Assembly: GCA_020310875.1 (NCBI GenBank)
Contig: CM035432.1
Location: 93,489,518-93,553,517 of the forward strand
Source of the DNA: Ceratopteris richardii
Lineage: Eukaryota; Streptophyta; Polypodiopsida; Polypodiales; Pteridaceae
DNA length: 64,000 nt
Direction: 5' to 3'
Under the pieces are notes generated by a model. That model saw only the letters and a list, made by a program, of their open reading frames with translations, made no database searches and had not been told where the DNA came from. Shown piece by piece: positions 33,311 to 43,734 of the stretch (position 1 is the first letter of the stretch; each line of letters opens with the position of its first letter). Position numbers and translations under genes: made by a program.

Positions 33311-34248
33311 TCAAGCCTCTTTCTTCTTTGCCTCTTTAGCAGCGAGTTTTGGATAGTTCTTTATGATATGATCATTCCCTTTACAGTACTTACAATACAA
33401 TTTCTGCTCTTCTGATTTCTTCTCATCTTTATCTTCCTTCTTCGAATATGTAGAATTAGTGGATTTCTGCTTACTAGTTGAAGAGCTCCATTTTCCTTTG
33501 CCCTTCTGACTACCAGAAAAGCTTGATCTGCAACTCGCATAATGGACCTCTTCTGCCTGGACTGATCTTCCTGCAATAGAATAGAAACTAACTCCTCAAA
33601 TGATAAGGCATTTGGATTGCCTTTCATCATCAACCGAAGAGTAGAAGCAAAACTCTGATATGAATAAGGAAGACCATTCAGAACGGTCTGCACAAGTGAG
33701 CTATCTGGTATAACCTCATCAGCAGAAATCAACTGTTCCTTCAAATCTTTGATCTTCGTTAGGAAAGTGTCCATGGAATCACCTTCATTCATGTGCTCAC
33801 TCTCCAATTGTTTTTGGAGGTAAGCAACACGAGCCTCATTCCTAGCTTGGTACAATGTGGTAAGTGTATCCCAAGCATCCCTAGCTGTTCTACAAGAGCG
33901 AATATGAGGAATAATGGCACGTTTGACAGACAAAGCTATCAATGCATATGCCTGCGCATCTGTGCCATCCCAATGAATCTGCTCTACAGTAGGTGCAACA
34001 GAAACAGCAGCACGAACAGGAATCTGTGCAATATCATCTCCGACACCATCTTCATCACCTCCAGCACCTGTATTTGTAGTACCTATCATTAGAGGTGTAA
34101 CAGGACGTCTTTCAACACCCTGCACAATGTTCCACAATCCTTTTGCAACCAAAACATATCACATCATATAAGCCCATAATGGGTAGTTGGTACCATCCAA
34201 CTTATCCTCAACAGCCAACATACGGAATACATCACTGCTTTCAGCCAT
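33311..34248 (-). pseudogene. Outer copia (copy A) gag
   Basis: The start ATG is at 34248 (MAESSDVFRMLAVEDKLDG, then TNYPLWAYMM), judged from the Gag N-terminal signature and the 300-base leader after the LTR. A TGA about 25 codons in replaces a CGA kept in copy B. The long open part covers 33361-34152 (UBN2-type Gag). A one-base deletion at about 33515 shifts the frame before the zinc knuckle, whose last Cys is Tyr here (KYCKGNDHIIKNY). A further TGA follows at about 33312. Confidence 0.9.
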
Positions 34249-34535
34249 GGCCGGTGACTAAAATACCTTGATGCAAAAAATTGATTGTATCTTAAAAAGT
34301 TGAACAGAACTGCCCAGACGAGTTCTGCTAGACTTGTAGCAGACTTCGAGACGCTTAAACTGGCGAACAGAAACTGGTATATACCTTTGGCACAAAAAGA
34401 CAAAATAGCCTGCACAAGCGCTGCGATAGTGCGTTCGGAGGTCGAAACACGCTGAGTATGCTCAGCAAAATTCGTGCGATTTTGAACCTGCAAATGGAGG
34501 AGTGTTGACGGTGCCCTAGATGAAGCAACAACCTA

Positions 34536-34546
34536 CTCTGATACCA
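34536..34546 (-). promoter_or_regulatory. Outer copia primer-binding site (copy A)
   Basis: TGGTATCAGAG on the minus strand, two bases after the 5' LTR. Confidence 0.9.
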
Positions 34547-34548
34547 AT

Positions 34549-34777
34549 TATTGGAGATAGACGTCTGCGGAAGCACGTGAACAGCACAAGGAAGAAGAAG
34601 AAGCTTGGAGCACAAACACACAATCCTGAATGTATTACTAGAGAATGTACAAAGATAAGTAGCCCATTAGGGCAATAGGCGTATATACAAGCCGGGGAAA
34701 AAACCTCCTAAAGAGGGAAAAAAGTGCCCCGGCGGTCCTAGTGTGTTCACACACATCACTACCTAAATATATCAACA
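34549..34777 (-). repeat. Outer copia 5' LTR (copy A)
   Basis: 229 bp. On the minus strand it starts TGTTGATATATTTAGG and ends CTATCTCCAATA. The 3' LTR ends CAACA, so the 5' copy has a C-to-T change at the terminal dinucleotide. Copy B shares the change. Confidence 0.93.
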
Positions 34778-34782
34778 CTATA
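34778..34782. repeat. Target-site duplication, right
   Basis: CTATA; also present at 55215-55219 next to the duplicated copy B LTR. Confidence 0.9.
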
Positions 34783-35188
34783 TGCAATGGAAGCATTAGT
34801 TTCTCCAATCTCTGGCATGTTTTCAATGTGATGAGCTTTGTTTGTTATTGCCATGAACCATTTCATATGAACCATGGGAGAACACTTGCATGGAATTTTA
34901 TTACATGTGTTCCCATGCTTTTGTAACCTCATGAGATGATATGGAGGATAGTAGATACACTTAAAAAATATTCATATTTTACTCCCGTTAAGCAGTCAAT
35001 GTATCCATCTTAAACTTCAAAATCCTTTATCAAATGTTGTTTTTCATATCATGATTTTCCTAAAAGTGTTTTTCCAAGTGATTATATTAACGTTTGTTAT
35101 CACTTTTGAATTGCCTTTTTTCTTTAAATCAAACATCACAAATCCCTTTCAACTTTGCTATTCATCTTTAAGAAATGGTGAAATACAC
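34783..35188. other. AT-rich flank, no gene seen
   Basis: Single-looking sequence between the outer copia insertion site and the CACTA-like end; the twin is at 55220-55626. Confidence 0.5.
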
Positions 35189-36917
35189 CACTACTAGAAA
35201 TCATGGTTGTAAGGAAATATCTAATTGGAAGAAATAAAAGTTTATATTGAGATCCATGAACTCAAGCACAAATCTTGAGTTTTAATATTCAATACTTGCA
35301 AATGTATATTCTGCTTAAGGAAGAAAGTGAAAATGAAGATTTGTCTTAGTCTTAGAACATCAATATATTGGGATTCATGAACCAATAAGAAAATGTTATA
35401 AGTTATAGGTACCATGATCTATAAGTATAACTAAACATACACTCTTTGGTCCAATGCAACCAAGTACGAATGAAGTTCCATGATGTCTTGTTTGTGATTT
35501 ACGTTATGGTGTTAACATGAATTTATGGTAAACACTATTGAATCTTGAAAATAGTTCAACTATGATATTTTACAAAAACATAATTCAAAAGTTATAGTTA
35601 ATATGGAATATATACCAAGAAACCACATACACGTGATTTGTATCATCTTGCGTCGTAAGGGAACTAGAGTTCATTTCCCAATAGCATCCTTTGCTTGAAT
35701 TGAACGGTGCTCGGATATGGAGCAATGCTCAATCTCATAAACTAATAAGTACCTTTCCCATGGTTAAAGAGGTGTTACAAAAGATATTAGATCATTAGAT
35801 AAATCTTATACTTTGGCTCTAAAGGCAAGGAACTTGATTTAACAAGAAAATTATTCTTATTCTTTGGATATGTGTCGCTTACAAGGAAGCTATCTCAGTA
35901 GAGGAATCACATCTCTAGACAGAATTAGGAGTACGAATATATGGAATCTTTCAAAATAAAATATGATTTCCTAAATTTATGAGAAATCGTATAGTGTCCA
36001 TCGCCAATATTTTTTTTGCCATTCAACCATAGAATGGAAATTTACAATAAATTCCCTTCACTCATGAATTCTATTATTTTTGGATTCCAACGAGATAACC
36101 TAAAAACGTAATTTTCATTCTATAGAAAGTAGATGATATGTTTACCATTAGACCTCTTTATGACAACCCCTAATTTTTATTTCTCATTTTAATTGATTTA
36201 TTTTGAGTTTCTTATACAAGGAAAATAACGATTAGATTGTATTGGCTTTTTTATAGGAGATTTCTTAGATATCTTATTATTTTTCAAATAGCTTTAATTC
36301 ATTTACCATCTAAGCCCTTCAATACTTCTTGAGCTACTGATTTCTGATGAAATCTTGAAAAACAATGGGCTTGTGTTGACTAGAGTAAATGGTCTTCCAC
36401 AGAATTCAAATACATGCATACAACCAAAGGAAGTCTCCGAATGAAGAATCAAGGAATTTATCACATATTGTTTAATACTTTTGGAATACATAGGTAACGT
36501 TCTCAATCCATATAATTCTTCATGCATGAGAGAGACATAAAAGAGTACACTATAGTACACTATCTTTGGATTAATAACCTAGATTGAAAAGCTAGATAAG
36601 AACACCTATCAACCATTCACGTCTATGATGCCTAGATTTTTCTTGGGAAAGATCTGTAGATAAGTTGGTGGAACAAATGTCAAACCTAGATTCGAGGATA
36701 ATTCAAATCTTGAATAGATTATGATCTTAATCGAATAGAGTGAGGAAAAAGATCTGATTGTAAACTGGACTCAATAATTTGAGAAAGAAACCAAGTAGTG
36801 ATATCAATGATAAAATTATGAAGATCAAAGAGATTAATGATGCATTGGCATCCATAGGTTGCCTATTGATGCCAATGATAATCTTCATGTGTGTCAACAT
36901 GAGTATTGTATACATAT

Positions 36918-37418
36918 CTACCAATCTAGAACTGATTTGACAGTAGCATCCTTTGTTGTTGCTAAAAAAGGAAGTGTTGCTATGGTAAATTCTTTGCAGT
37001 AGCATTGCAGCAATCCTAGAACCGATAAACAAATAATTGTCTTCCCGTTTGTGGAAGAGGGATGAAAAAGAATATTAGAACAATAGAAAATGTTTTTTGA
37101 TCTTCCTAAAAAAGCCCGAAGAATATGATTGATAGAGCAAACTAGTGTGATACTATAGATGTATATATCAAGAGAGCAAGCTCTATAGAAACAAGCATCG
37201 CATAAACAATCAATTACCTTTCCCTTTTGTGCAGGAGATGTTAGAAAGACTATTAAAAGATTAAAGTCTTTCTTAAAAGAACCCACGCATATGATTGATG
37301 GAGTTTTCAAACAAGTGTGAAGCGTTGCCTGTAAATCTCTTGAGACAAAACTATCTGACAATCTATGGAAGATGTTGAAATAAAATGTCCCCTCAATTTG
37401 GAAAAGATTCTTACCCAT
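36918..37418 (-). CDS. Unknown 166-aa open frame (copy A)
   Basis: Counterpart of 5196-5696 and identical in length; about eight residue differences from the left-arm copy and none seen against copy B. No domain recognised. May be fortuitous. Confidence 0.2.
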   Translation of the reverse strand: MGKNLFQIEGTFYFNIFHRLSDSFVSRDLQATLHTCLKTPSIICVGSFKKDFNLLIVFLTSPAQKGKVIDCLCDACFYRACSLDIYIYSITLVCSINHILRAFLGRSKNIFYCSNILFHPSSTNGKTIICLSVLGLLQCYCKEFTIATLPFLATTKDATVKSVLDW

Positions 37419-37754
37419 TCAAAGAATAGCACAAGTTATCCATGAAGATGTAATCAATCTATCGCACAACGTATCCACGAGGATGTAACCAATCTGCGCA
37501 AGTTAACCATGAAGATGTGACCAATCTGCGCAAGTTCACCATTACCTTCTCAATAATAGCAAGACTTTTTCGAACATTTATCATGAATCTCTTTCTTTCT
37601 CTACCATCGTGAACATGCCAACATATACACTTCTAAAGACATGCTGATACATACACATGCATAAACGGATACATATGTAAGTAAGTACATGCATTTGCGT
37701 ATTTACATAAGTAGGAACGTACAATATTTAGATATGTACATTTGCATATCTTTT

Positions 37755-38143
37755 AGACCAGACTTACCAAAACCTATATGGTTAGATGCAGAGGAGTGGG
37801 ATATGATTCGAAACAAGCAGCAGCAGACTCCTGACCGATATTGCCAATAGCGAGATGCCGCAGCCACACGTTTAGATATGGTTGGACCGTCACATTTGGG
37901 CAGCGGCGGATATGACACGATGCGTCAAGGGTTTGTAAGTACCATTTGATATATTGATTTTGTTTGTGTTAAGCTTCTCATGTATGTTCCTCTAATGATT
38001 TGTATATTTGTTGCAAGAACTCGCAATGGTTTGTCCTCCAACACAAACAGAGGAGGGTTATGGACATCGTCATGGATTGATTGCACTATTGCAGAACTTG
38101 GAGGGATGCGGTGCAGTCGTTTCATGGGAGTGTTTGCGATGAG
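37755..38143 (+). pseudogene. Plant transposase (Transposase_24-like) fragment (copy A)
   Basis: LPKPIWLDAEEWDMIRNKQ, in-frame TAG, then LDMVGPSHLGSGGYDTM. A GTAAGT (37935) and TTGCAAG (about 38010) could bound an intron. The following exon-like piece holds PPTQTEEGYGHRHG. Non-functional. Confidence 0.45.
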
Positions 38144-38532
38144 GTGATTAATTTATAAACTTGGTTTTTACTTGTTATTTGTAAATTTCATGTGAATTTA
38201 TCTCATTTCATTAATGTTCTTTGTTGCAAGACTATTGATATGGAACGTTCTTTGCATGTGTATGGCAGTGGCACACTAGAATTTTGTATTTGATTTTTAT
38301 ATGGCAATGCAATGCTTTGCCACATTTTGTAAAAGTGCCATATATGACAATGGTTTGCCACAATCTTGTACATGCTTCATTTATGAGATATATAACTCTT
38401 TTTGTACATGGTTCATGGTTCATGGTTCATGATTCATTTTTATTATCTCTTTTGTGTCCAATAATATTCTATTTTATGAAATCATATTTCGGTTGACATT
38501 AGAGCACACATCACATGTACTCGGTTTTTCTT

Positions 38533-38606
38533 GGGCAGAGTGTATTGTCTTTTGCTAAGCAACATCATGGTAATGTTGTTGTAGCAAAAGACAACACACT
38601 TTGCCC
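38533..38606. other. 74-nt hairpin (copy A)
   Basis: Same fold as 4008-4081, inverse orientation. Copies A and B differ at one base near the loop. Confidence 0.75.
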
Positions 38607-38923
38607 ATAAAAAATTTTGCAAATATGGTGGCCAGTATAAGCATCGGTACTCCCAAAAATGCCATCGGAATACGCATCGGTACCCCCAGGGGGCACCGGT
38701 ATACGCGATGGTGTACACAACATGAGGTGTCGGTATGGGCATCGATATTACCGATGTTTACATCGACGCATATACCCATGCTTATATCGACCCTCATACT
38801 GACGCCTATGCCAGCGCTTTAATATGGACACACATACCGACACGTACACCGACGTCAAGGAAAAAATATGCGCGTTCATTTCCCTTAGTAAAAAGCTTGG
38901 TATACGGCCAATCTGTTGTAGTG

Positions 38924-39043
38924 TGACCTATTAGGGCTATAGTTATATATACAAGCTAGGGGGAAAAACCTCCTAAAGATGGATAGAAGTGCCCTGATGG
39001 TCCTAGTGTGTTCGCACACATTACTATATAAAAATATTAATAG
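38924..39043 (-). mobile_element. Copia LTR fragment (copy A)
   Basis: Inverse of 3572-3691; related to the outer copia LTR but clearly older. Confidence 0.7.
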
Positions 39044-39060
39044 TATCTATTGATGTACAT

Positions 39061-39780
39061 TGTAAGGAATTTAACTCACAACCTCTTGGTTAGGAATGTG
39101 ATGGGCTAACCACTTGCCCCAAAAGCCATGGTTGAGGATTACTTCTAGTCCTCTCTCTTAGGGTGTAGTTCAACCTCCAACCTATCACTTTATTACATTC
39201 TTCCCTCAGTGATCTACTCTTGTATCCCTCTAGCCTCGATGATCAACCCCTTGAACTCCGTGGGTGCCCTTGAATTGATGTCCTCAACCTCACACAGTTT
39301 CCTAAACCTTGGTCACAACCTTGGTCTCTTGAACCCTTCTCTCAACCTTGTTGTCTTGAACCTTCTTGTTTGCAACCTTGGTGTCTTGAGCCCTTGTTTG
39401 CAACCTCAATCTTGAACCGTTCTCACCAACGTTTGGCATCTTGAACCCTCAATCAAGTGCTACCCTTGGTTTCCCAAGGGCTTTACACTTTTATCTGTCT
39501 CATCAGATTTGGAAAGTCCATTCTGAGAGCGAGGTGTGCTTCTTTGTACCCTCTCATATAGAGGATGCCAAGCGCCTATTTTAGAGGCCATTAGGTCAAC
39601 ACACCTTTACCAAGCCTACTTCCTAGGCTCTGATACCAATGTAAGGAATTGAACTCACAACCTCCTCGTTAGGAATGTGATGGGCTAACCACTTGCCCCA
39701 AAAGCCATGGTTGAAGATTACATCCTAATCCTCTCTCTTAGGGTGTAGTTCATCCATCTCCAACCTATCACTTTATTACA
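39061..39780 (-). mobile_element. Miniature LTR retrotransposon (TRIM-like), copy A
   Basis: 720 bp. LTRs 39061-39197 (137 bp) and 39640-39780 (141 bp), both TG...CA. A primer-binding site TGGTATCAGAGCC (minus strand, 39626-39638) abuts the 5' LTR. A purine tract GAGGGAAGAA (minus strand, about 39198-39207) abuts the 3' LTR. The interior of about 430 bp has no gene; 39330-39440 repeats phrases like 'aaccttggtgtcttgaac'. Flanks TACAT and TACGT are an imperfect target duplication. Such elements depend on proteins of other LTR elements. The LTR includes a tRNA-like A-box/B-box stretch. Confidence 0.88.
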
Positions 39781-40092
39781 TACGTACACATTCATTCACA
39801 TATGTATGTATGGATGTGTTAGCGTTCATAAAATATTCATAATAATTATGATAATGAAGTTATACATTTATTGAATGTTCTGAAGCATTATCTTATGGAT
39901 ACCTAAATTTGAATAAGATTCAACTTCAAGCTAATTCTTACATTTTCAAGAAGAAGTTTTGCATAACATAAATGTTCGAAATTCTTTTTAGGAAGAAAAT
40001 GCTTGAACATCAATAGATGAGAGACTATGCTAGAAAACACTATTTACGCATGTAAAGAAATTTCCTTTTGGTTTTATTGAAGGCTATTCATA

Positions 40093-41050
40093 TTGGATGT
40101 GAAACCAAACTTCCACCATAGAACCCACTTCATACATGGAAGCAAGAAGCTAGTAGAATTCAATCTTTGGCATAAGAGGCATGGACATATCAATACTGCA
40201 AGGTTAAAGGAAATAGAGAAGAAGAGGTTGGTACTTGGACTATCAAACCTTGATGATTTGTGTGAACCTTGCGAATTGCATACAAAAACTAGGTTACCAT
40301 TTAAATAGACTATGGAATTTATTATCCATTAAAATTTTATTCAAACACATGTTTGGGGAGAAGCAAGAGAGAATTGAAATGGATTTAAAAGATACTTTTT
40401 AACCTTCATTGATCAATTCACAATGTTGACTTGGTTTTATTTCATGAAGCATAAATAATATGTATTTTATTACTGCAATAAAGAAGAATCCACATGCTTT
40501 GAAGAACCAAATACATGCAGATAATGAGAAGATGATGTCTAGGATGAAATTAAAGCTTTTGGAGGACAAAGAAACTTGGAAACTCATACCAAGGAACAAA
40601 GACATGAAGATCATTGGAAACAAGTGGATGGTAGCATTGTTAGGTATGAAGCAAGCATTCTAGGCAAAGCAGTTTTTGAGACATATGGAGTGGTATATGA
40701 AGAGACTTAGAACCTTGTAGAGTGCTTCATTAGTTGTGAATATAGACAAAGCAAGGTTGATGTTTCATTATTCTCCACAAGAGAAGGTCAAGCATTTGTC
40801 TAAATATGTGTGTATATAGAGGACTTAACTCTTAGAGGTAATCATAAAGAGAGAATCAAGGAAATCAAGGAAAGACTAGTGGAGGAGTTCAAGATCTCAA
40901 AAGCTCAAGATCTAAGATACTTTATAGACATCGAGTTCATATGAAAAAGAATCATATCTGGTTCACTAGTTGAGGAGGTCATAATCTCAAAAAAGTTAAG
41001 ATCTAAGATACTTTCTAGATATCGAATTCATATAAAAAACGATGAAATGT
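40093..41050 (+). pseudogene. Decayed copia pol remnant (copy A)
   Basis: Pre-integrase piece 40093-40308 (LWHKRHGHIN) and RT start 40460-40663 (KLLEDKETWKLIPRN). An RT active-site relic and the EEFKISKAQDLRYF segment (about 40800-40945) follow; the latter is repeated in worse shape at 40970-41045. Same remnant as on the left arm. Confidence 0.8.
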
Positions 41051-41576
41051 GGCCCATGCAAAACAAGTGCATCTCGAGGTTGCAAACCATTGAGAAATCT
41101 AATGGAAGCCAATATGAACCTTACGTCAATTGAAGGTACTGAAATTAATGATGCACTCACACTTAGAGTCCCTCACTTACTAGTAATTACATAGTATTTA
41201 GATATCTCAAAGAAACTTTTAATTACTTAGTATTTGCAGAGAAAAGTTGCATGCATATTTGCAGAGAAACCTAGCATACATAGCATGCAGAGCAAAGTAG
41301 AATGCATAATTGCATGCATACATACGTACCATGACCATGTAACCATTCCATATTACATTACCTTCTCGATAATAGGACGCCTTTTCCGAACATCTATCCT
41401 GTATCTCTTTCGTTCTCTACCGTCATGAACAGGCCAACATATACACTTCTATTGAAACGGTGATACATACCCAAGAACGTCTATGGTCACTCAAATATTA
41501 GAAGTTTAATCTCTTTCTAGGTTTTTTTCTTAATTCTATGGATATAGGTATTTTTGTGTAGTTTCTCTTTAAGTTG
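41051..41576. other. AT-rich arm sequence, no gene seen
   Basis: Equivalent to 61490-62016. Ends at the gypsy insertion site; the uninterrupted site is preserved in unit B (TTGCCATGCATGAAGG near 62016). Confidence 0.6.
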
Positions 41577-41581
41577 CCATG
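41577..41581. repeat. Gypsy target-site duplication, left
   Basis: CCATG; repeated at 52119-52123. The empty site in unit B has a single CCATG. Confidence 0.95.
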
Positions 41582-42178
41582 TGTTGAAGCTCAAAGTCAA
41601 GGACAAAGCATGGAAGCACATCAAAAAGTGGACACACAAGGAAAGGGAGCAAGTAGGGAGCTCCATGAAGTGTATGTCAAAATTTCATATGAATCCCATA
41701 CAAAAATAGTGATTTTCATCACTAAAAAGCATTGTAAATACCATTATCTATTTTTATAACTCCATTTTGTTCAAGCCGAGGAGTCCTCGAGCTTGAGGAG
41801 TATTAGAAGTACCATCGTACCAATTTTCATAATTTTTAGACTTCGTTGAGCCCTCAAATAAGCCCTGGAACCTAATTTTTAACTAGGCTGAACACTAGGT
41901 CTAGACAGGGCCAAAACTAGTCAAAAAACTATAAAAAGAGCTAGAGAGCTCATTTTTGGGGTTAGCTTGTGAGAGAATAGAACTTTTGTAAGAGAACTCT
42001 TTTGCAATCTAAGCTTTCCATTGTTCCTCTCTTTGATCTTACTTTGTGCGCGTGTGTGTGCATGTTTGTGTGCTTCCACTCACGCACTTGTGCCTTCACT
42101 TGCTCGTGGTCTTCATACCGGTCCTCACGTCTCCGCGGATTGACAAGTAAAGGAGGTGGTGCTTACGCTTGAGCTACA
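41582..42178 (+). repeat. Gypsy 5' LTR
   Basis: TGTTGAAGCTCAAAG ... GCTTGAGCTACA. 'actataaaaagagc' at about 41929 is a good TATA box for the element promoter. Confidence 0.93.
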
Positions 42179-42186
42179 CCAAATTT

Positions 42187-42204
42187 TGGCGCCGTTGCCG
42201 GGGA
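42187..42204 (+). promoter_or_regulatory. Gypsy primer-binding site
   Basis: TGGCGCCGTTGCCGGGGA, the Asp-tRNA type used by plant Tat/Athila elements, eight bases after the LTR. Confidence 0.93.
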
Positions 42205-43734
42205 GAGAGCTTCAAGGACGAGCGTTGTGATGGTAAGATCGTAGATTTGCGACGTTGGAAGGTAAAAAAAATTATCATTTCAGTTCATTTTCTGTTTTTT
42301 TCCTCTTCATCTTCATCATCATCATCTCCACCTTCTTCCATCTTCTTCTTCATAGAAATTTCTTGTTTTTTAGTGCATTTTCACCATTTTCATACCATTT
42401 TTCATGCATCATTGTGTGGGAAGGAGTTAGGAGGTGCAAGGGAGAGCAAGCGCTGTGTTTTTTTCATGATTTTCTGCTTATACGGAGCTCGCCATTGCCG
42501 GCGCTCAAGAATTTGAATTTCCCGCCAAAAAACGCGATTCTGTGATGAAAATCGCGATTCTGTGAAAATTCAAATTTTTTTGAAAAATCACGATTTTTTG
42601 TTTTCCCGCCTAAAAGTTGGCTGAAAGAATCACGATTCTGTGGTCATTCTCAGAATCGCGTTTCTGTGATTGTGCTCAAAATCGCGACTCTCACACATCA
42701 CGATTTTGAGAAAATACGATTTTCAGCGGGCTCAAAATCGCGATTCTCACAAAACATGATTTTCAACAAAAAACACGATTTTGTGAAAAAACACGATTTT
42801 GTGAAAAACATGATTCTCTGCTCAAAATCGCGATTTTCAAAAACACGATTCTGTGCTCAAAATCGCGATTTTCATGTCAAAAAACACGATTCTCTAAAAC
42901 ACGATTCGGTGCTCAAAATCGTCATTTTCATGTCAAAAAACACGATTCTCTAAAAACACGATTCTGTGCTCTAAAATCACGATTCTCACAAATCACGATT
43001 TTCAGCCAAAAACACGATTTTGTGAAAAAGGCGATTCTGTGAAAACACGAATTTTCGCTCAAAATCGCGATTTTCAAAAACACGATTTTGTGCTCAACAT
43101 CGCAAATTTTCTTGTCAAAATCACGATTCTGAGAAAATACGATTTTCAGCGGGCTCAAAATCGTGATTCTCACAAATCATGATTCTCAGCCAAAAACACG
43201 ATTTTGTGAATCACGATTCTCTGAGTCAAAATCCTGATTTTCAAAAACACGATTTTATGCTCAACATCGTGATTTTCAAAAACACGATTTTGTGCTCAAC
43301 ATTGCGATTTTCAGAAACACAATTTTGTGCTCAACATCGCGATTTTCAGAAACACGATTTTGTGCTCAACATCGCGATTTTCAGAAACACGATTTTGTGC
43401 TCAACATCGGGATTTTCTGAGTTCACAGCATCGCGATTCTCTGAAAGTTCACAAAATCGCGATTTTCTCCAAAGGTCTTGTTTGCCTGTTTTGACCCCCT
43501 AGAGCCTGATTTGACATAACGTTTTCATCCAAAGTCCATTTTTTGAGCTCTATAGCTCGTTGGAAAGCTCGTTTCAAATCCTACACGATCTCAACTGCTT
43601 TTTTCAAGAATAACGCGTTGATTTTGAGATAGGATAATTTGAAGTTGACCCTCAAGTGGGACTAGGGAACCAAGGGGGCCCCAAAGAATTTTGAACCATA
43701 CCAAAGAGAAAATTTGGATTCTTGACTAAAGCAT
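42205..43734 (+). other. Gypsy leader
   Basis: Long untranslated leader. 42205-42520 is ordinary sequence with a TTCATC-rich stretch. 42530-43470 is the repeat array listed separately. 43480-43734 leads to gag. Open frames here are produced by the repeats. Confidence 0.7.
42530..43470 (+). repeat. CpG-rich TCGCGA repeat array in gypsy leader
   Basis: Dozens of alternating AAATCGCGATTTTC and AAACACGATTTTGTG phrases. In 43215-43420 they settle into a 35-bp unit (CTCAACATCGCGATTTTCAG plus AAACACGATTTTGTG) repeated about five times; upstream units are scrambled. The core AATCGCGATT is a perfect palindrome. Confidence 0.93.

Larger units (their letters stand above)
21013..34777 (-). mobile_element. 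Outer copia retrotransposon with nested insertions
   Basis: Complete minus-strand copia: 5' LTR 34549-34777, Met primer-binding site 34536-34546, gag-pol from 34248 downwards, polypurine tract 23391-23400, and a 3' LTR 21013-23390 split by a 2.1-kb insertion. It is bounded by a perfect 5-bp target duplication CTATA at 21008-21012 and 34778-34782. The young copia 24474-30988 interrupts its RT. Removing both insertions leaves about 5.1 kb, normal for copia. A second copy of its 5' half with the same right flank lies at 52212-55214, which shows that the flank was duplicated with it. Confidence 0.95.
35189..38923. mobile_element. CACTA-like DNA transposon (copy A)
   Basis: Ends CACTACTAGAAATC (35189) and, inverted, CACTACAACAGATTGG (38923) share about 10 of the first 14 bases. 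The right end has the CGGTAT subterminal block (38632-38923) and the 74-nt hairpin. The interior carries only a decayed second-ORF-type fragment and no TNP2-like transposase. The flanking triplets (CAC and TGA) do not match, so either one boundary is wrong or the site has been altered. 35200-37750 otherwise holds no recognisable gene apart from the 166-codon frame. Confidence 0.5.

Noticed and set aside
34164-34621. Minus-strand frames of 109 and 88 codons near the outer copia LTR
   Set aside because: Lie in the LTR/leader in frames other than Gag; the repeated ones in copy B differ by drift.
42169-43502. Several frames of about 100 codons in the gypsy leader (IF..., HDFV... repeats)
   Set aside because: Generated by the TTCATC stretch and the TCGCGA repeat array; no start context or domain.
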